Positions 1 through 10,305 of a DNA stretch of 64,000 nt are shown here, in pieces. The position numbers and the translations under genes were made by a program. The first letter of the stretch is position 1; every line of letters starts with the position of its first letter. The notes beneath the pieces were generated by a model. That model worked only from the letters and a program-made list of their open reading frames with translations, was not told where the DNA came from and ran no database searches. Source of the DNA: Pestalotiopsis fici W106-1 (Eukaryota > Ascomycota > Sordariomycetes > Amphisphaeriales > Sporocadaceae); contig NW_006917095.1 in assembly GCF_000516985.1 (NCBI RefSeq), positions 3,943,485 to 4,007,484 on the forward strand, written 5' to 3'.

Positions 1-623
1 ACTCTCGGCCAGGGAACCTTGATGACGAGCGTAGACGTAAATGAAGCAACGGACAGAAGCCTCGATGAACCGTTTGACTCACTTCATGAGTCGAGGTTCG
101 ACTCTAATATCACTGGTATGATTTGGATGAGGCCAAAAGCTTCTAAGCGGTGGTCTCGACACTGTTCATCCTGGGCTGGCTTGGCCGCTGTAAGTCCAGC
201 CCAGCGGAGGGATCAACCTAGATGGAGTACCATGTCCTACACGGTCTCTACCACTGCCCCGGATCAGTACCTAAATCAACCCACGGGATCGTGACCCAAC
301 CGTCTGGTCTGTAGTCGCTGCTGCCAGCCACTGTGGATCCCATACTCTAATTCACTAGTCGTGGCCTATACCTCAGCAAAGTCCATTGATCGGACCGTAT
401 ACCGCACTGGGACAACATGTGTTTTCTTGGCAGGGCAACGAATCAAATACTTGCTGCGAGCATGCGTTTTCAATATAACCGGATTGCCCCCGGAGGCGCG
501 GAGGGTCATATCATACACAGGCTGCTCACCGAAGGTTATGCATGTAAGCGCACCCACTTTACTCACTTCCTTATTACTCTGCATTTTACACACAAGCCAG
601 ACTCTGGTATCGCTCAAGATACC
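1..623. other. Left-edge intergenic DNA, no gene seen
   Basis: Several short open frames lie here on both strands, but none shows a recognisable domain, and the 191-codon minus-strand frame at 366-941 runs antisense through the zinc-cluster exon. The stretch may hold the promoter of the regulator that starts at 624. The metabolite locus could continue to the left of the window. Confidence 0.5.
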
Positions 624-1335
624 ATGGCCGGAGCAGTTCTTCGAAAGGCTTGTGATAGATGTCACCACTTGAAGTTGGGTTGTAGGCGAGAAGGAGGTGG
701 TACTGTCTGCGAAAGATGCTCCAAATCCGGATTCTTGTGTCAATCTAGTCCCTCGCAACGAAATCGCAGGAGGCGAACCAAGACTTGCAGAAGACTCATG
801 GATGACCCGATCGGAAAGGCTTATAAAGAATTGCGTCCGATGAAAAGCATTCCCTGTCCTGAGTGTAAGTTTTAGCCACTCCCGTTTGTGCAACAGTAAC
901 TGAACTTGAGCAGCCACTGGGGCCTTTGGGCACTCGAACACACAGCCATGGATCCCATCAGCTAATTTTGGAGATCTCTCCTATTGGTCTTGTGGCAGCT
1001 CCGAGAGCCCACGAATGCTCGAGGACGCCTATGGCAATCATCCCGAACATGGAAACCCGGAGACAGATCTCGGGTTGAACTCACTAGCTCCCTCTCAAGT
1101 TCAAGATGGGAGCCAGCTGATTCTACAGAGTCTTGACTTCAATGGTTCTACTAGTTCGTCTCATTCAATACCCATGCCAGGCCGTACTGGATGGCCGGAT
1201 ATTTCATTCGAGGAAGCATTTCCACTGCAGCCATTGATTCAGAATCATCGCGACGAGTTTTCTCATGATGACGACTATATACGATGCACCCCCTGGAGTT
1301 CAATGGGCTTTCTTTGCAACGAAGAAGGATTATAA
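624..1335 (+). CDS. Small Zn2Cys6 transcription factor, probable regulator of the PKS
   Basis: Predicted DNA-binding nuclear protein of about 220 residues, modelled as exons 624-864 and 914-1335 with a 49-nt intron (gtaagt...gagcag) that keeps frame. The zinc cluster is complete: Cys10, 13, 20, 29, 32 and 39 with canonical CX2CX6CX8CX2CX6C spacing, followed by a basic stretch rich in Arg. The ATG at 624 has a good context (accatgg). The rest is acidic, Ser/Pro-rich and without a visible fungal middle-homology domain, so the protein is small for its class; small pathway-specific regulators of the AflR type exist beside biosynthetic genes. It lies about 1.1 kb upstream of the polyketide synthase on the same strand, so control of that gene is the natural inference. 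A second frame overlapping the stop (about 1290-1405) looks somewhat coding-like, so the C-terminus may be truncated by a frameshift. Confidence 0.75.
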
Positions 1336-2418
1336 GAGCATTTCAAATTGTTGATCCTGTCCTAATAAAGAATCCTCTGCCAGTATTTGGTTGCTGAAAG
1401 CAAATGTGGCAGTTTTTAGAACCACACGTAGCAGGCTTGTGCTATATAGACAGAGATGCGATGGAACTCAATCTATTACTTAAGATCAAATACTGGAAGG
1501 GGTATGTATTTGTATGTAGACTTTGCGATATGTTCGAGACAAAGCTTTTTGTAGCAACTGCATGGCAAGCGACGGAAAACGGACATCCTAATACCTAAAG
1601 GGAAACTCTTACATATATTATGATCTATGAGTTCTACTGTGTAATCATACTCAAATAGTCTATGGTTCGTTCGGCAGCTGTATCTGGGTTACCGAGAAGG
1701 CATGTGCATGAGTCGCGAGACAAATCTATGTCCCTGGAACCTGTCTAAGAAGCTGCATCAGCTAGCATGGATGAGCCAGGGACTTCCAATCAATACTTTA
1801 GACAATAGCAATATTTGTAATTTTCTGTAATTCATAAACATGACGACGATCAAGCGCAAAAAGACTCAGCTTTGGGCAGGGTTAGGCGAATAGCGTGCGT
1901 TTTGACTCCACCAGTCGACCGTCTTTGGAAAATCAATTCTTACTCGCGTAGAATGCAATAGCCTCGAACTGTCCATGAGGATATGGAAAAACTTGCGCCA
2001 GGTTCAAATGGATGGCTATCATGTGGCCGGATCGGAGCTGCCTGAGATTCGGACATACCCAGGTGCGCAACAATGTGTATCGGCATTGAAACGACGAATC
2101 AGAGCTGACTTATAATGGTCTAAAGGGGCCAAGAACAACACGAGGCTCAGGTTCGGCGATCGTCAACAAATCAGAAGTGTCTCAAGAAGGCCGGGATAGG
2201 ACAGGCCGTTAGGTATGTCGTAATGTCATAGGTATGGCCGATTGGACGTGAAAGATGTTGCTGGCATATAAGTATATACTCATTTCTGTCGTACAACATG
2301 GATGTCGTTCAATGCAGGTCTCATGCAAGCCTTTCGACATCATTATACCAGATCTTTAGCCATTCCCGAACTCCTACTCCCACTTGTATGACTTGGTGCT
2401 TTACATCGTGTAGCCATA
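1336..2418. promoter_or_regulatory. Intergenic region and likely PKS promoter
   Basis: No credible gene is seen. A TATA-like stretch (gcatataagtatatac, about 2263-2278) lies roughly 140-155 bases upstream of the synthase ATG at 2419. The open frame at 1404-1598 has no homology signal that I recognise. Operator sites for the neighbouring zinc-cluster regulator would be expected here but I could not identify a convincing pair of CGG triplets. Confidence 0.4.
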
Positions 2419-5400
2419 ATGTATAAAAGACCATCCTCAGAGCCCATTGCCATTATTGGAAGCAGCTGTCGATTTGCTGGAAATGCGACTTCGCCATCCA
2501 GACTGTGGCAAGTCCTATCCAACCCCCCCGACCTTTCAAAAGAAGTCCCAGCAGCTAGATTTAATGCGCGAGCATTCTATCATGAAGATGGAGAGCACCT
2601 CGGCACAACAAATTCAATCAAAGCATACTGGCTGGAGCAAGACCATCGAGTTTTTGACGCTGGCTTCTTCAATATCACACCAAAGGAGGCGGAAGCAATC
2701 GATCCCCAGCAGCGAATTCTACTTGAAGTTGTATATGAAGCCATGGAGTCTTCAGGCATCACACTGCACCAATACTCGGGAGAGAATGTAGGAGTCTTTG
2801 CTGGCGTCATGACGGCTGACTATGATACTTTATCCCAAAGAGATGAGCTATCAGCCAGTCAGTACTATGCGACAGGGAATGCTCGTTCCATCATCTCAAA
2901 TCGCATATCCTACTTCTTCAATTTCCGGGGCCCTTCCATGACAATCGACACTGCCTGCAGCTCATCACTCGTTGCACTGCATCAAGCTGTGCTGAGCCTT
3001 CGCTCGGGTGAAGTACCAATGGCATGTGTCACGGGGGTTAATCTGATGATTACACCCGAGCAATTTCTCGTCGAGTCGAGCTTGCACATGTTGAGCCCCA
3101 CTGGCAAGAGTAGAATGTGGGATCAGACTGCTGACGGATATGCCCGGGGTGAGGGCGTAGCGGCTATTTTGATCAAGCCACTCTCGCGTGCTTTGCAAGA
3201 TGGCGACGAGATCCTGGGACTGATTCGACAGACTGGAGTTAACTCCGACGGTCGAACTCCGGGTATCACGATGCCCAATCCGGGTGCTCAAGAATCCCTG
3301 ATCAGAAGTACATATCTTGCATCGGGTCTCGATCCTCAATGTCCAGAGGACCAATGCCAGTACTTCGAGGCACATGGGACTGGCACACAAGCGGGTGACC
3401 CTCGGGAGGCCCAGGCAATCCACGATGCCTTTTTCGGGTCAAAACCTGATGCCAAATCAGATAAAAAAATGCTGGTAGGATCCGTAAAAACAGTTATAGG
3501 GCATACCGAGGGTGCCGCAGGCTTGGCCGGTGTGTTGAAGGTTCTACAAGCCATAAAGCATGGTCAAGTACCTCCAAATCTGCACCTAGACACCCTCAAC
3601 CCTGCAGTACGTCCATTTTACAAGCACTTGGAGATACCTACGTCCCTAGTCGCCTGGCCAAGAACACTCGAAGGCCACCCTCGCCGGGCCAGTGTCAATT
3701 CTTTTGGATTTGGCGGCACGAATTCTCATGCTATCATTGAATCATACGATCCACAAATCCACGGAGCTGCCGATGTTGGCTCGCCGTTACAAGAGATTAC
3801 TTTGCAAGACCCCAGTCTAAGTGAGCAGTTGGATTCTTCTGCCTTATCTCATCTTCCGCTGCTACTATCAGCATCCTCGAGAAAATCGCTTCTCGAAGTT
3901 ACACGCACCTGGAGAAACTACCTCGCAGAATGCCAGGATGTCTCGCTTCCTCAACTTTGCTTGAACCTCTTTCGCTACCGCACAGCGCTTCCATACAGGC
4001 TTTCGGTTTCCGTCGCTTCCAGAGAACAAGCCCTGGAACTGTTAGACGCGGCATTAAGCAGAGAACACGGTATACAAGAGTTTGGAATTCGTTCCAAAAA
4101 CTTGACACATACACCGCGCATCCTGGGTGTATTCACTGGCCAGGGCGCCCAGTGGTCTTCTATGTCTCGTACACTTCTACAGACGAATCGAATGTATCGA
4201 GAGACAATCCAAGACTTAGATCACGTTCTACAACAGTGCCCAAATCCGCCCTCATGGACATTGGAGCACCAAATCATGGCTGATGAGCCCCAATCTCGAA
4301 CCCATGAGGCCCAAATATCACAACCTTTGTGTACAGCAGTACAGATAGGGTTGATGAATATCCTGAAAGACCTTGGAGTGCAATTCCAAGCTGTTGTTGG
4401 ACACTCATCTGGTGAAATTGCCGCAGCCTACGCAGCGAATATGCTTTCTGCAAGGGATGCGATATTGATTTCATACTACCGGGGACTGTATGCTCATCTC
4501 GCCCGAGGCACCAATGGGGAACGGGGAGCTATGATGGCAGTCGGAATGTCCGAGAGTGAAGCACTGGAATTTTGTCGCGATCCATCGTTTGAGGGAAAGA
4601 TTTGTGTGGCGGCCAGCAATGCACCCTTGAGTGTTACGCTGTCGGGAGACGTACACATGATTCAAAACGCCAAGAACATGTTGACCGAACAATCAAGATT
4701 TGCCAGAGTCTTGCAGGTAGATACGGCCTACCACTCGCCTCACATGACGCAACCAGCACAAGCCTACATCGATGCGCTCGCAAAATGCGACATCTCACCT
4801 CTTCCAGCAGCCTCCAATGTATCGTGGATTTCCAGCGTGCATGGGTACAGTCAAGTAAGCGATAAAGATTTGACCTCGGTTTATTGGCGAGACAACATGG
4901 TCGAATCAGTACAATTTTGCAGCGCAGTCACGACAGCAATCACTGATTTGGGACCATTTGACTGTGCTGTTGAGGTTGGGCCACATCCAGCACTCAAAGG
5001 ACCAGTAACTCAGACGGCCAAAGAAATCCTTGGCGCTCCAGTGCCTTATTATGGCTTATTGGAGAGATCAAAAGATGATGGGCTTGCATTCTCCGAGTTC
5101 TTGGGTGCCATGTGGTGCCAATTTGGGCCCCTATCTGCTAATGTTTCACAATATGTCCACCAGTCATTCGCGCACTCTCTGATGAGCGACAGGTTGAGAA
5201 ATCTGCCTTCCTATCTGTGGGATCATTCACAGACCCACTACAGGGAGTCTAGGATATCGCGACAGTACCACTTCAAGCATTCTGCCCCTCATGAGCTTCT
5301 CGGGGTACGGACTCGCGACGATAACGCGTTTGAACTTCGGTGGCGCAATATCCTGCGGCCAGGCAAGTTACCGTGGCTCCAGGGACACTGCTTTCAAGGC

Positions 5401-8400
5401 CAGGCTCTAGTTCCCGCATCGGCATATTGTGTCATGGCTCTAGACTCTGCACTCCAGCTACTGAATGGAAGAAGTGCTTCGGTCATTGAACTCAGAGATA
5501 TCGACATCATGAGCGGTATCAGCATGGAATCAGACTCCGCAGGGACTGAGCTATTGTTTTCACTAAGAGTAAACGAGCAACACAAAGAAAGGGGCGACAG
5601 AGGAACGATAACAGCTTCATTCACGTTGGCCTCATGTTCAGCAGACGGCAGTGCTGCCATGAGGAAGAATGCATCTGGAAACATTCTGATCATACTGGAC
5701 GATATGGCAACTGACGCTCTCCCATTCAGGCAAGCGTCATTGTCAGAAACGCTTCCAGCTAGTACAGATGCGTTCTACAGGATGATGGATAATACCGGAT
5801 TGGTATATAGCGGCCCATTCAGAGCATTACAATCGATCAAACGCCGATGTGATTTTGCTTCTACGACCTTGCTGAGGCGTCACCCTGAAGACACAACAGA
5901 GCTCACATTGAGCCCTGCTACGCTGGACAGCTGCCTCCAATCAGCATTTCTGACCTACTCGTCTCCTGGCGATAAATCTCTTTGGACGTCTTTCTTGCCG
6001 ACTCGCATCGCCAGAATCCAATTTAATGTTGCTCAGCTTGGCAAGAATTCCAAGAAAGAAGACTCGGACCTTCTCACCGTGGACAGCCACTTGACCGAAG
6101 TCCGTGGAAGCACATCCGATTCCAAGGCCACATTTACAGTGGAAATTGGTATTTACAATGAGAATGATGAAATGGAAATTGAGATTGAAGGACTCACCGT
6201 TGCCGCGTTCGCCAATACACGTCCCGAAGATGATTATGAGCTCTATCTTCACACGGTCATGGACATTGACCCGACGGATGAGATCGTTTCACTTGTTCAA
6301 AACACGGGTCAATACATTTCAGAGATGACAGAACTCTGTGAAAAAATATCGTCTTTATACTCAACGGACGGAAGTCGAGCAGTATTTGCGCCAGCAAGCG
6401 GTATTAACACCAATCCATTCGGCAAGAGGGATAATGAGTCGATACACTCACAAAGTCGGGGCATTCATACCGTCACTCACAGTAAAGTGTTCCTCGACCC
6501 TTGTGACGAGTCTCTGCGATTCCTACACGAGATTGGAAGGTCGGTTCCAGCTTTGCTGCCGAGCGCTATACCCGTGGTCGTTCAAGAAGCAGCTCTTCAA
6601 CTACGCCATGCTCATCATCTTGAAAGAGTTGTGAAACAGATCTCACATAAATATCCACGTATGAACGTATTAAGCATTGCGGGAACTGGGATTGATCTAT
6701 CAGACTCAATACTCCACGGCCTTGGATCGTCATATCTATCTTTCACGACAGCGGTTGCCAGTCAGGAAACGCACAAAGCTCGCGAAGTATCAGAGCAGGA
6801 TCCTGGCACAACGGGACAAGCACAATGGCTTGATGTGACTGTGGATGTATTGAAACAGCTAAAGTCGGCGACTCTTCTGGATCTTGTCGTTGTTGATTTG
6901 TCTATTCTAGCTCATGGCAGTCTACAAGATTCCTTGACGAATGTCAGGGCATCTATGCGTGATGGCGCGTTCCTCTTGCTTGTTCGATTTGATGAAAGCC
7001 CATTGCGGAGAAATCTTCACCACGCCGTGCAGCCATCCACTATCATGCGGCCCGAGTTCCAACCTCAGGAAAACAGAATCCTACTGGAGGAGTGCGGGTT
7101 CTCGAGTGTTGCCAGAAACTCAGACCAGACAATCGCTCCAGGATTCTCTATCCATGTTTACCAAGCATCCGCAACGCTTGTGACTTCACGGAAGACATCG
7201 CCTCCTCTTGAAGCCTCACCTCAAAGAGAGAAAGTCCTGATCATTGGTATCGGGCGCGACAGAACCCCCACAATCGGCCACACCCTACAGCACAATCTCA
7301 TTCGAGATTGTAGTTCTGTCGAACTCATCGAGTCAATTGAAAGCGTTGACACAAGTCGCCTTCATGATTATACCTCGACCATCGTTCTTGAGGATTTGGA
7401 TTTTGCAGTCATGTCGAGTATGACGGAGCGGAAGTTATCGGTCTTAAAAGAATTGCTTCGTCCTAATATGACGATTCTTTGGCTGACCAGAAACACGAGG
7501 TTCGGCAATCCGGAACATGCTTCGACGCTTGGTTTCACCCGAACCGTCTCTGCAGAGGTACCAAATCTTAGACTACAAGTATTGGACTTGGGCGACATGG
7601 TGGACTGTGAAGATGTCATCGCCAAGGTCTTTGTTGACCTCACCGCACCAGTGCCTGATCCTGGTCAATGTCTTTGGATACAAGAACCGGAGATCTACAT
7701 GGACCAGGGTCATCGCCTTGTAGCTCGAGTTCTCCCTCTGAAAGAGTCCAACGACCGCGTAAATGCTATTCGACGAGTCGTATCACGGCCGGCCAATACC
7801 ATCAACGAGGTTGTGCAAGTCATGCCACGCTTTGCGGAAGAGGGCATTGTCAATTACGCAATCCAAAATTTAGGACCTGCCCCGACAGGAAGCCGTGCCA
7901 AGAATTTGGTAGCTCTTCGTGTTCTATACAGCACGATGGAGGCAGTGAAATCTGACAACGACGACTTTGTTCATCTTTGTATTGGAAAAGACATAGCAAC
8001 AGGGGCATTGAGGTTGACCCTGTCTACCACTAATGCTTCGTACATCGAGGTACCCGTGGATCTTACTCAGGTACTGCCAAGGATCAGCCTCTCCATGCCA
8101 CAGTTTCTTCACTGTCTTGCGCGTTACTATGTATCGATCGCCATTCTACGAAATCAGATGCGAACAACCCCAGGGTGCGTCATCTTTATCGATGCCGACC
8201 CTTTACTCGTTCGATGTGCCAGGGTGGTCGCCCAGTCCCAAGCGGTGGAGTTCATTGTTTGGAGCACAAGTTCATCTCGTATTTCACAAAACAACGACAG
8301 CATTAGGATCCATGAGAGGTCCTCAGAGAGAAAGTTGAAAGCCCTCATACCCCCTTCAGGAGCCAACATATATGATTTCTCATCTGGTAACGACTTCTCC

Positions 8401-10005
8401 GAAAGGCTGGTAAATCTGCTCCCCAACAACTGTGATTATTATTTTGGATCTTCGGTCTTGACTTCACACTGGATGAGCCAACGAGTCAACTGGGATGTTG
8501 ACCTGTCTTCTTACACGGAGCTTTTCAACCATGCTGTTACGCTCACTCTTGGAGATACTGAAAACTTCCACGAAGGTCTAAATAAGACATTTTCAATCAA
8601 TGAGGTGATTGAAGAAAAGGGCCTTGACTCAACCATCAATATTATTGATTGGACAGCAGAAAGGACAACACAAGAGGTTGTCGAAGCACTTGTCGAGCAA
8701 AATCTTCTCAGCGAGAACAAGACCTACGTTCTTGTGGGTCTGACTCGTGATTTTGGGCAGAGTCTTGCGCGGCTTTTCATAGAAAATGGAGCCAGGCATG
8801 TTGTCCTGGCTAGCAGAAACCCGGGAATGTCACCAGCATGGAAGGAAGAATTGCGGCAGACTTATGGAGCTCAGATCATCATTGAAAGGCTAGACGTGAC
8901 TAGCCTCGAGGATGTGTCCCGATTCGGACGGAAAATTGAGGAGACCATGCCTGAAGTCGGGGGAGTGATCAACGGAGCCATGGTCCTAGATGACCGTGTC
9001 TTTTCACAAATGACAGTCGAGACATGGAATCGCGTTCTGCGTCCAAAAACGGTGGGGTCTCGAAACCTTGACACTGTTTTTTCTGACTTGGACTTGGAAT
9101 TCTTCATCATGACCTCGTCTTTTGCCGCAATCGGGGGGCATCCTGGGCAATGCAACTACGCTGCTGCCAACATGTACATGAATGGTCTCGCAGCCAATAG
9201 ACGCAAGCGTGGATTAGCCGGGTCCGTCTTGAACATTGGTGTCATTTACGGACTGGGTTTACTTCAGAGAGAGAAGGAAGAGTTGTATATTGGCCTGGAA
9301 CGAGAAGGATATCCGCCAATTTCAGAGAGAGACATCCACCACATGTTCTTGGAAGCCATCGTGGCAGGGAGGCCGGGTACATCTGAGCCATTCGACATTA
9401 CCACTGGTCTGAGGCGTTTCAAATGGGGAAGTCCGAATCCTTTGCACTGGCACCAAGATCCCCGATTCAACCACTTTACTCTTGATGAAGGAGCCTCAAG
9501 CATGACCACAGAGACGGGGATCCAGAATAGTCTCCTGGAGCAGCTATCCTCGCTCGAGGACGTCGAAGCGTTGACAGACTGTCTTATTGACGCTTTCACC
9601 AGCCATCTCAAGGTAATGCTTCAGCTGCCGGAAGGTTCGATCAGCCGCCAAAGCAGCCTTTCTGAAATTGGAATCGACTCTCTAGTTGCTGTGGACATAC
9701 GCAACTGGATCTGGAAGAATTTGGGCCGTGACGTTGCGGTATTGAAAATACTTGGTTCAAATAGCATTGATCGATGTAAGAGCTACCCTCTCCGCCCCCG
9801 AGGAACCTTTACTGACGGGTTGACAGTTTGCCATGATATTGCCGAGCAAATGTCGGCAGAGTACTACTCTGCACAAGAGTCCTCTACTGCCGATACACCC
9901 TCTACCCCGCGCAGATCAGATGAAGCCAGCCTATCTTCTTCGCCTGGGGTTAGTACGGCAACCACGGGACAGCCTCCAGTTCCGACTGGCACCTATTTGA
10001 AATGA
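2419..10005 (+). CDS. Highly reducing-type polyketide synthase (KS-AT-DH-MT0-ER0-KR-ACP)
   Basis: Iterative type I polyketide synthase of about 2511 residues once an in-frame 51-nt intron (9776-9826, gtaagag...ttgacag) is removed from the ACP region. KS about 8-430: active Cys180 in DTACSSS, His319 in EAHGTGT and His362 in VIGHTEG. AT: GQGAQW and GHSSGE with Ser663. DH: His990 in HxxxGxxxxP and Asp1170 in LDSCLQ. KR: dinucleotide-binding segment near 2102, Ser2234, Tyr2247 and Asn2251. ACP: Ser2421 in IDSL. The methyltransferase region is present, but its SAM motif near 1415-1425 reads LSIAGTGI and lacks the usual acidic ExGxGxG start; no intact enoylreductase signature is visible at about 1770-2080. 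The architecture resembles LovB and PKS-NRPS synthases. The chain ends in a Ser/Thr/Pro-rich tail like the PKS-to-NRPS linker, with no condensation domain after it. Product unknown; a partner ER in trans may be needed. Confidence 0.9.
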   Translation: MYKRPSSEPIAIIGSSCRFAGNATSPSRLWQVLSNPPDLSKEVPAARFNARAFYHEDGEHLGTTNSIKAYWLEQDHRVFDAGFFNITPKEAEAIDPQQRILLEVVYEAMESSGITLHQYSGENVGVFAGVMTADYDTLSQRDELSASQYYATGNARSIISNRISYFFNFRGPSMTIDTACSSSLVALHQAVLSLRSGEVPMACVTGVNLMITPEQFLVESSLHMLSPTGKSRMWDQTADGYARGEGVAAILIKPLSRALQDGDEILGLIRQTGVNSDGRTPGITMPNPGAQESLIRSTYLASGLDPQCPEDQCQYFEAHGTGTQAGDPREAQAIHDAFFGSKPDAKSDKKMLVGSVKTVIGHTEGAAGLAGVLKVLQAIKHGQVPPNLHLDTLNPAVRPFYKHLEIPTSLVAWPRTLEGHPRRASVNSFGFGGTNSHAIIESYDPQIHGAADVGSPLQEITLQDPSLSEQLDSSALSHLPLLLSASSRKSLLEVTRTWRNYLAECQDVSLPQLCLNLFRYRTALPYRLSVSVASREQALELLDAALSREHGIQEFGIRSKNLTHTPRILGVFTGQGAQWSSMSRTLLQTNRMYRETIQDLDHVLQQCPNPPSWTLEHQIMADEPQSRTHEAQISQPLCTAVQIGLMNILKDLGVQFQAVVGHSSGEIAAAYAANMLSARDAILISYYRGLYAHLARGTNGERGAMMAVGMSESEALEFCRDPSFEGKICVAASNAPLSVTLSGDVHMIQNAKNMLTEQSRFARVLQVDTAYHSPHMTQPAQAYIDALAKCDISPLPAASNVSWISSVHGYSQVSDKDLTSVYWRDNMVESVQFCSAVTTAITDLGPFDCAVEVGPHPALKGPVTQTAKEILGAPVPYYGLLERSKDDGLAFSEFLGAMWCQFGPLSANVSQYVHQSFAHSLMSDRLRNLPSYLWDHSQTHYRESRISRQYHFKHSAPHELLGVRTRDDNAFELRWRNILRPGKLPWLQGHCFQGQALVPASAYCVMALDSALQLLNGRSASVIELRDIDIMSGISMESDSAGTELLFSLRVNEQHKERGDRGTITASFTLASCSADGSAAMRKNASGNILIILDDMATDALPFRQASLSETLPASTDAFYRMMDNTGLVYSGPFRALQSIKRRCDFASTTLLRRHPEDTTELTLSPATLDSCLQSAFLTYSSPGDKSLWTSFLPTRIARIQFNVAQLGKNSKKEDSDLLTVDSHLTEVRGSTSDSKATFTVEIGIYNENDEMEIEIEGLTVAAFANTRPEDDYELYLHTVMDIDPTDEIVSLVQNTGQYISEMTELCEKISSLYSTDGSRAVFAPASGINTNPFGKRDNESIHSQSRGIHTVTHSKVFLDPCDESLRFLHEIGRSVPALLPSAIPVVVQEAALQLRHAHHLERVVKQISHKYPRMNVLSIAGTGIDLSDSILHGLGSSYLSFTTAVASQETHKAREVSEQDPGTTGQAQWLDVTVDVLKQLKSATLLDLVVVDLSILAHGSLQDSLTNVRASMRDGAFLLLVRFDESPLRRNLHHAVQPSTIMRPEFQPQENRILLEECGFSSVARNSDQTIAPGFSIHVYQASATLVTSRKTSPPLEASPQREKVLIIGIGRDRTPTIGHTLQHNLIRDCSSVELIESIESVDTSRLHDYTSTIVLEDLDFAVMSSMTERKLSVLKELLRPNMTILWLTRNTRFGNPEHASTLGFTRTVSAEVPNLRLQVLDLGDMVDCEDVIAKVFVDLTAPVPDPGQCLWIQEPEIYMDQGHRLVARVLPLKESNDRVNAIRRVVSRPANTINEVVQVMPRFAEEGIVNYAIQNLGPAPTGSRAKNLVALRVLYSTMEAVKSDNDDFVHLCIGKDIATGALRLTLSTTNASYIEVPVDLTQVLPRISLSMPQFLHCLARYYVSIAILRNQMRTTPGCVIFIDADPLLVRCARVVAQSQAVEFIVWSTSSSRISQNNDSIRIHERSSERKLKALIPPSGANIYDFSSGNDFSERLVNLLPNNCDYYFGSSVLTSHWMSQRVNWDVDLSSYTELFNHAVTLTLGDTENFHEGLNKTFSINEVIEEKGLDSTINIIDWTAERTTQEVVEALVEQNLLSENKTYVLVGLTRDFGQSLARLFIENGARHVVLASRNPGMSPAWKEELRQTYGAQIIIERLDVTSLEDVSRFGRKIEETMPEVGGVINGAMVLDDRVFSQMTVETWNRVLRPKTVGSRNLDTVFSDLDLEFFIMTSSFAAIGGHPGQCNYAAANMYMNGLAANRRKRGLAGSVLNIGVIYGLGLLQREKEELYIGLEREGYPPISERDIHHMFLEAIVAGRPGTSEPFDITTGLRRFKWGSPNPLHWHQDPRFNHFTLDEGASSMTTETGIQNSLLEQLSSLEDVEALTDCLIDAFTSHLKVMLQLPEGSISRQSSLSEIGIDSLVAVDIRNWIWKNLGRDVAVLKILGSNSIDRCKSYPLRPRGTFTDGLTVCHDIAEQMSAEYYSAQESSTADTPSTPRRSDEASLSSSPGVSTATTGQPPVPTGTYLK

Positions 10006-10305
10006 GGTGGTTATACTTTCACGTCTTCCGAATGCTCTGAGCCGGCACAGTTGTGGGTTACCTGGAGAATTACTTGCTGAATTGGCTCATCACTGAGGTG
10101 CATATATCCCATCATAGCAGCAATATGTATGTGCAGTTGAAAAGTCGAATAAATTGTACACTATATACAGTATCGATCGTGCATGCGTACTACATATGTT
10201 GTTACGCTAGCCTTCACTAAATATTGCACTCATGACGCCTAGTGTGAGTGCATCGCTGAGTAGCGAAGGACTGGAAAGGGTATCATCGACGCCCAGGCCC
10301 TCATC
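10006..10305. other. Convergent intergenic spacer after the PKS
   Basis: About 300 bases between the synthase stop and the convergently transcribed superoxide dismutase stop. Presumably both 3' untranslated regions. No condensation-domain coding continues past the synthase stop in any forward frame that I could follow. Confidence 0.5.

Noticed and set aside
366..941. 191-codon minus-strand open frame over the first regulator
   Set aside because: It is antisense to the zinc-cluster exon, which has a complete cysteine pattern and a splice join; the minus frame shows no domain.
1404..1598. 64-codon open frame downstream of the first regulator
   Set aside because: No domain, no splice link to the regulator in frame, and a composition like surrounding intergenic DNA.
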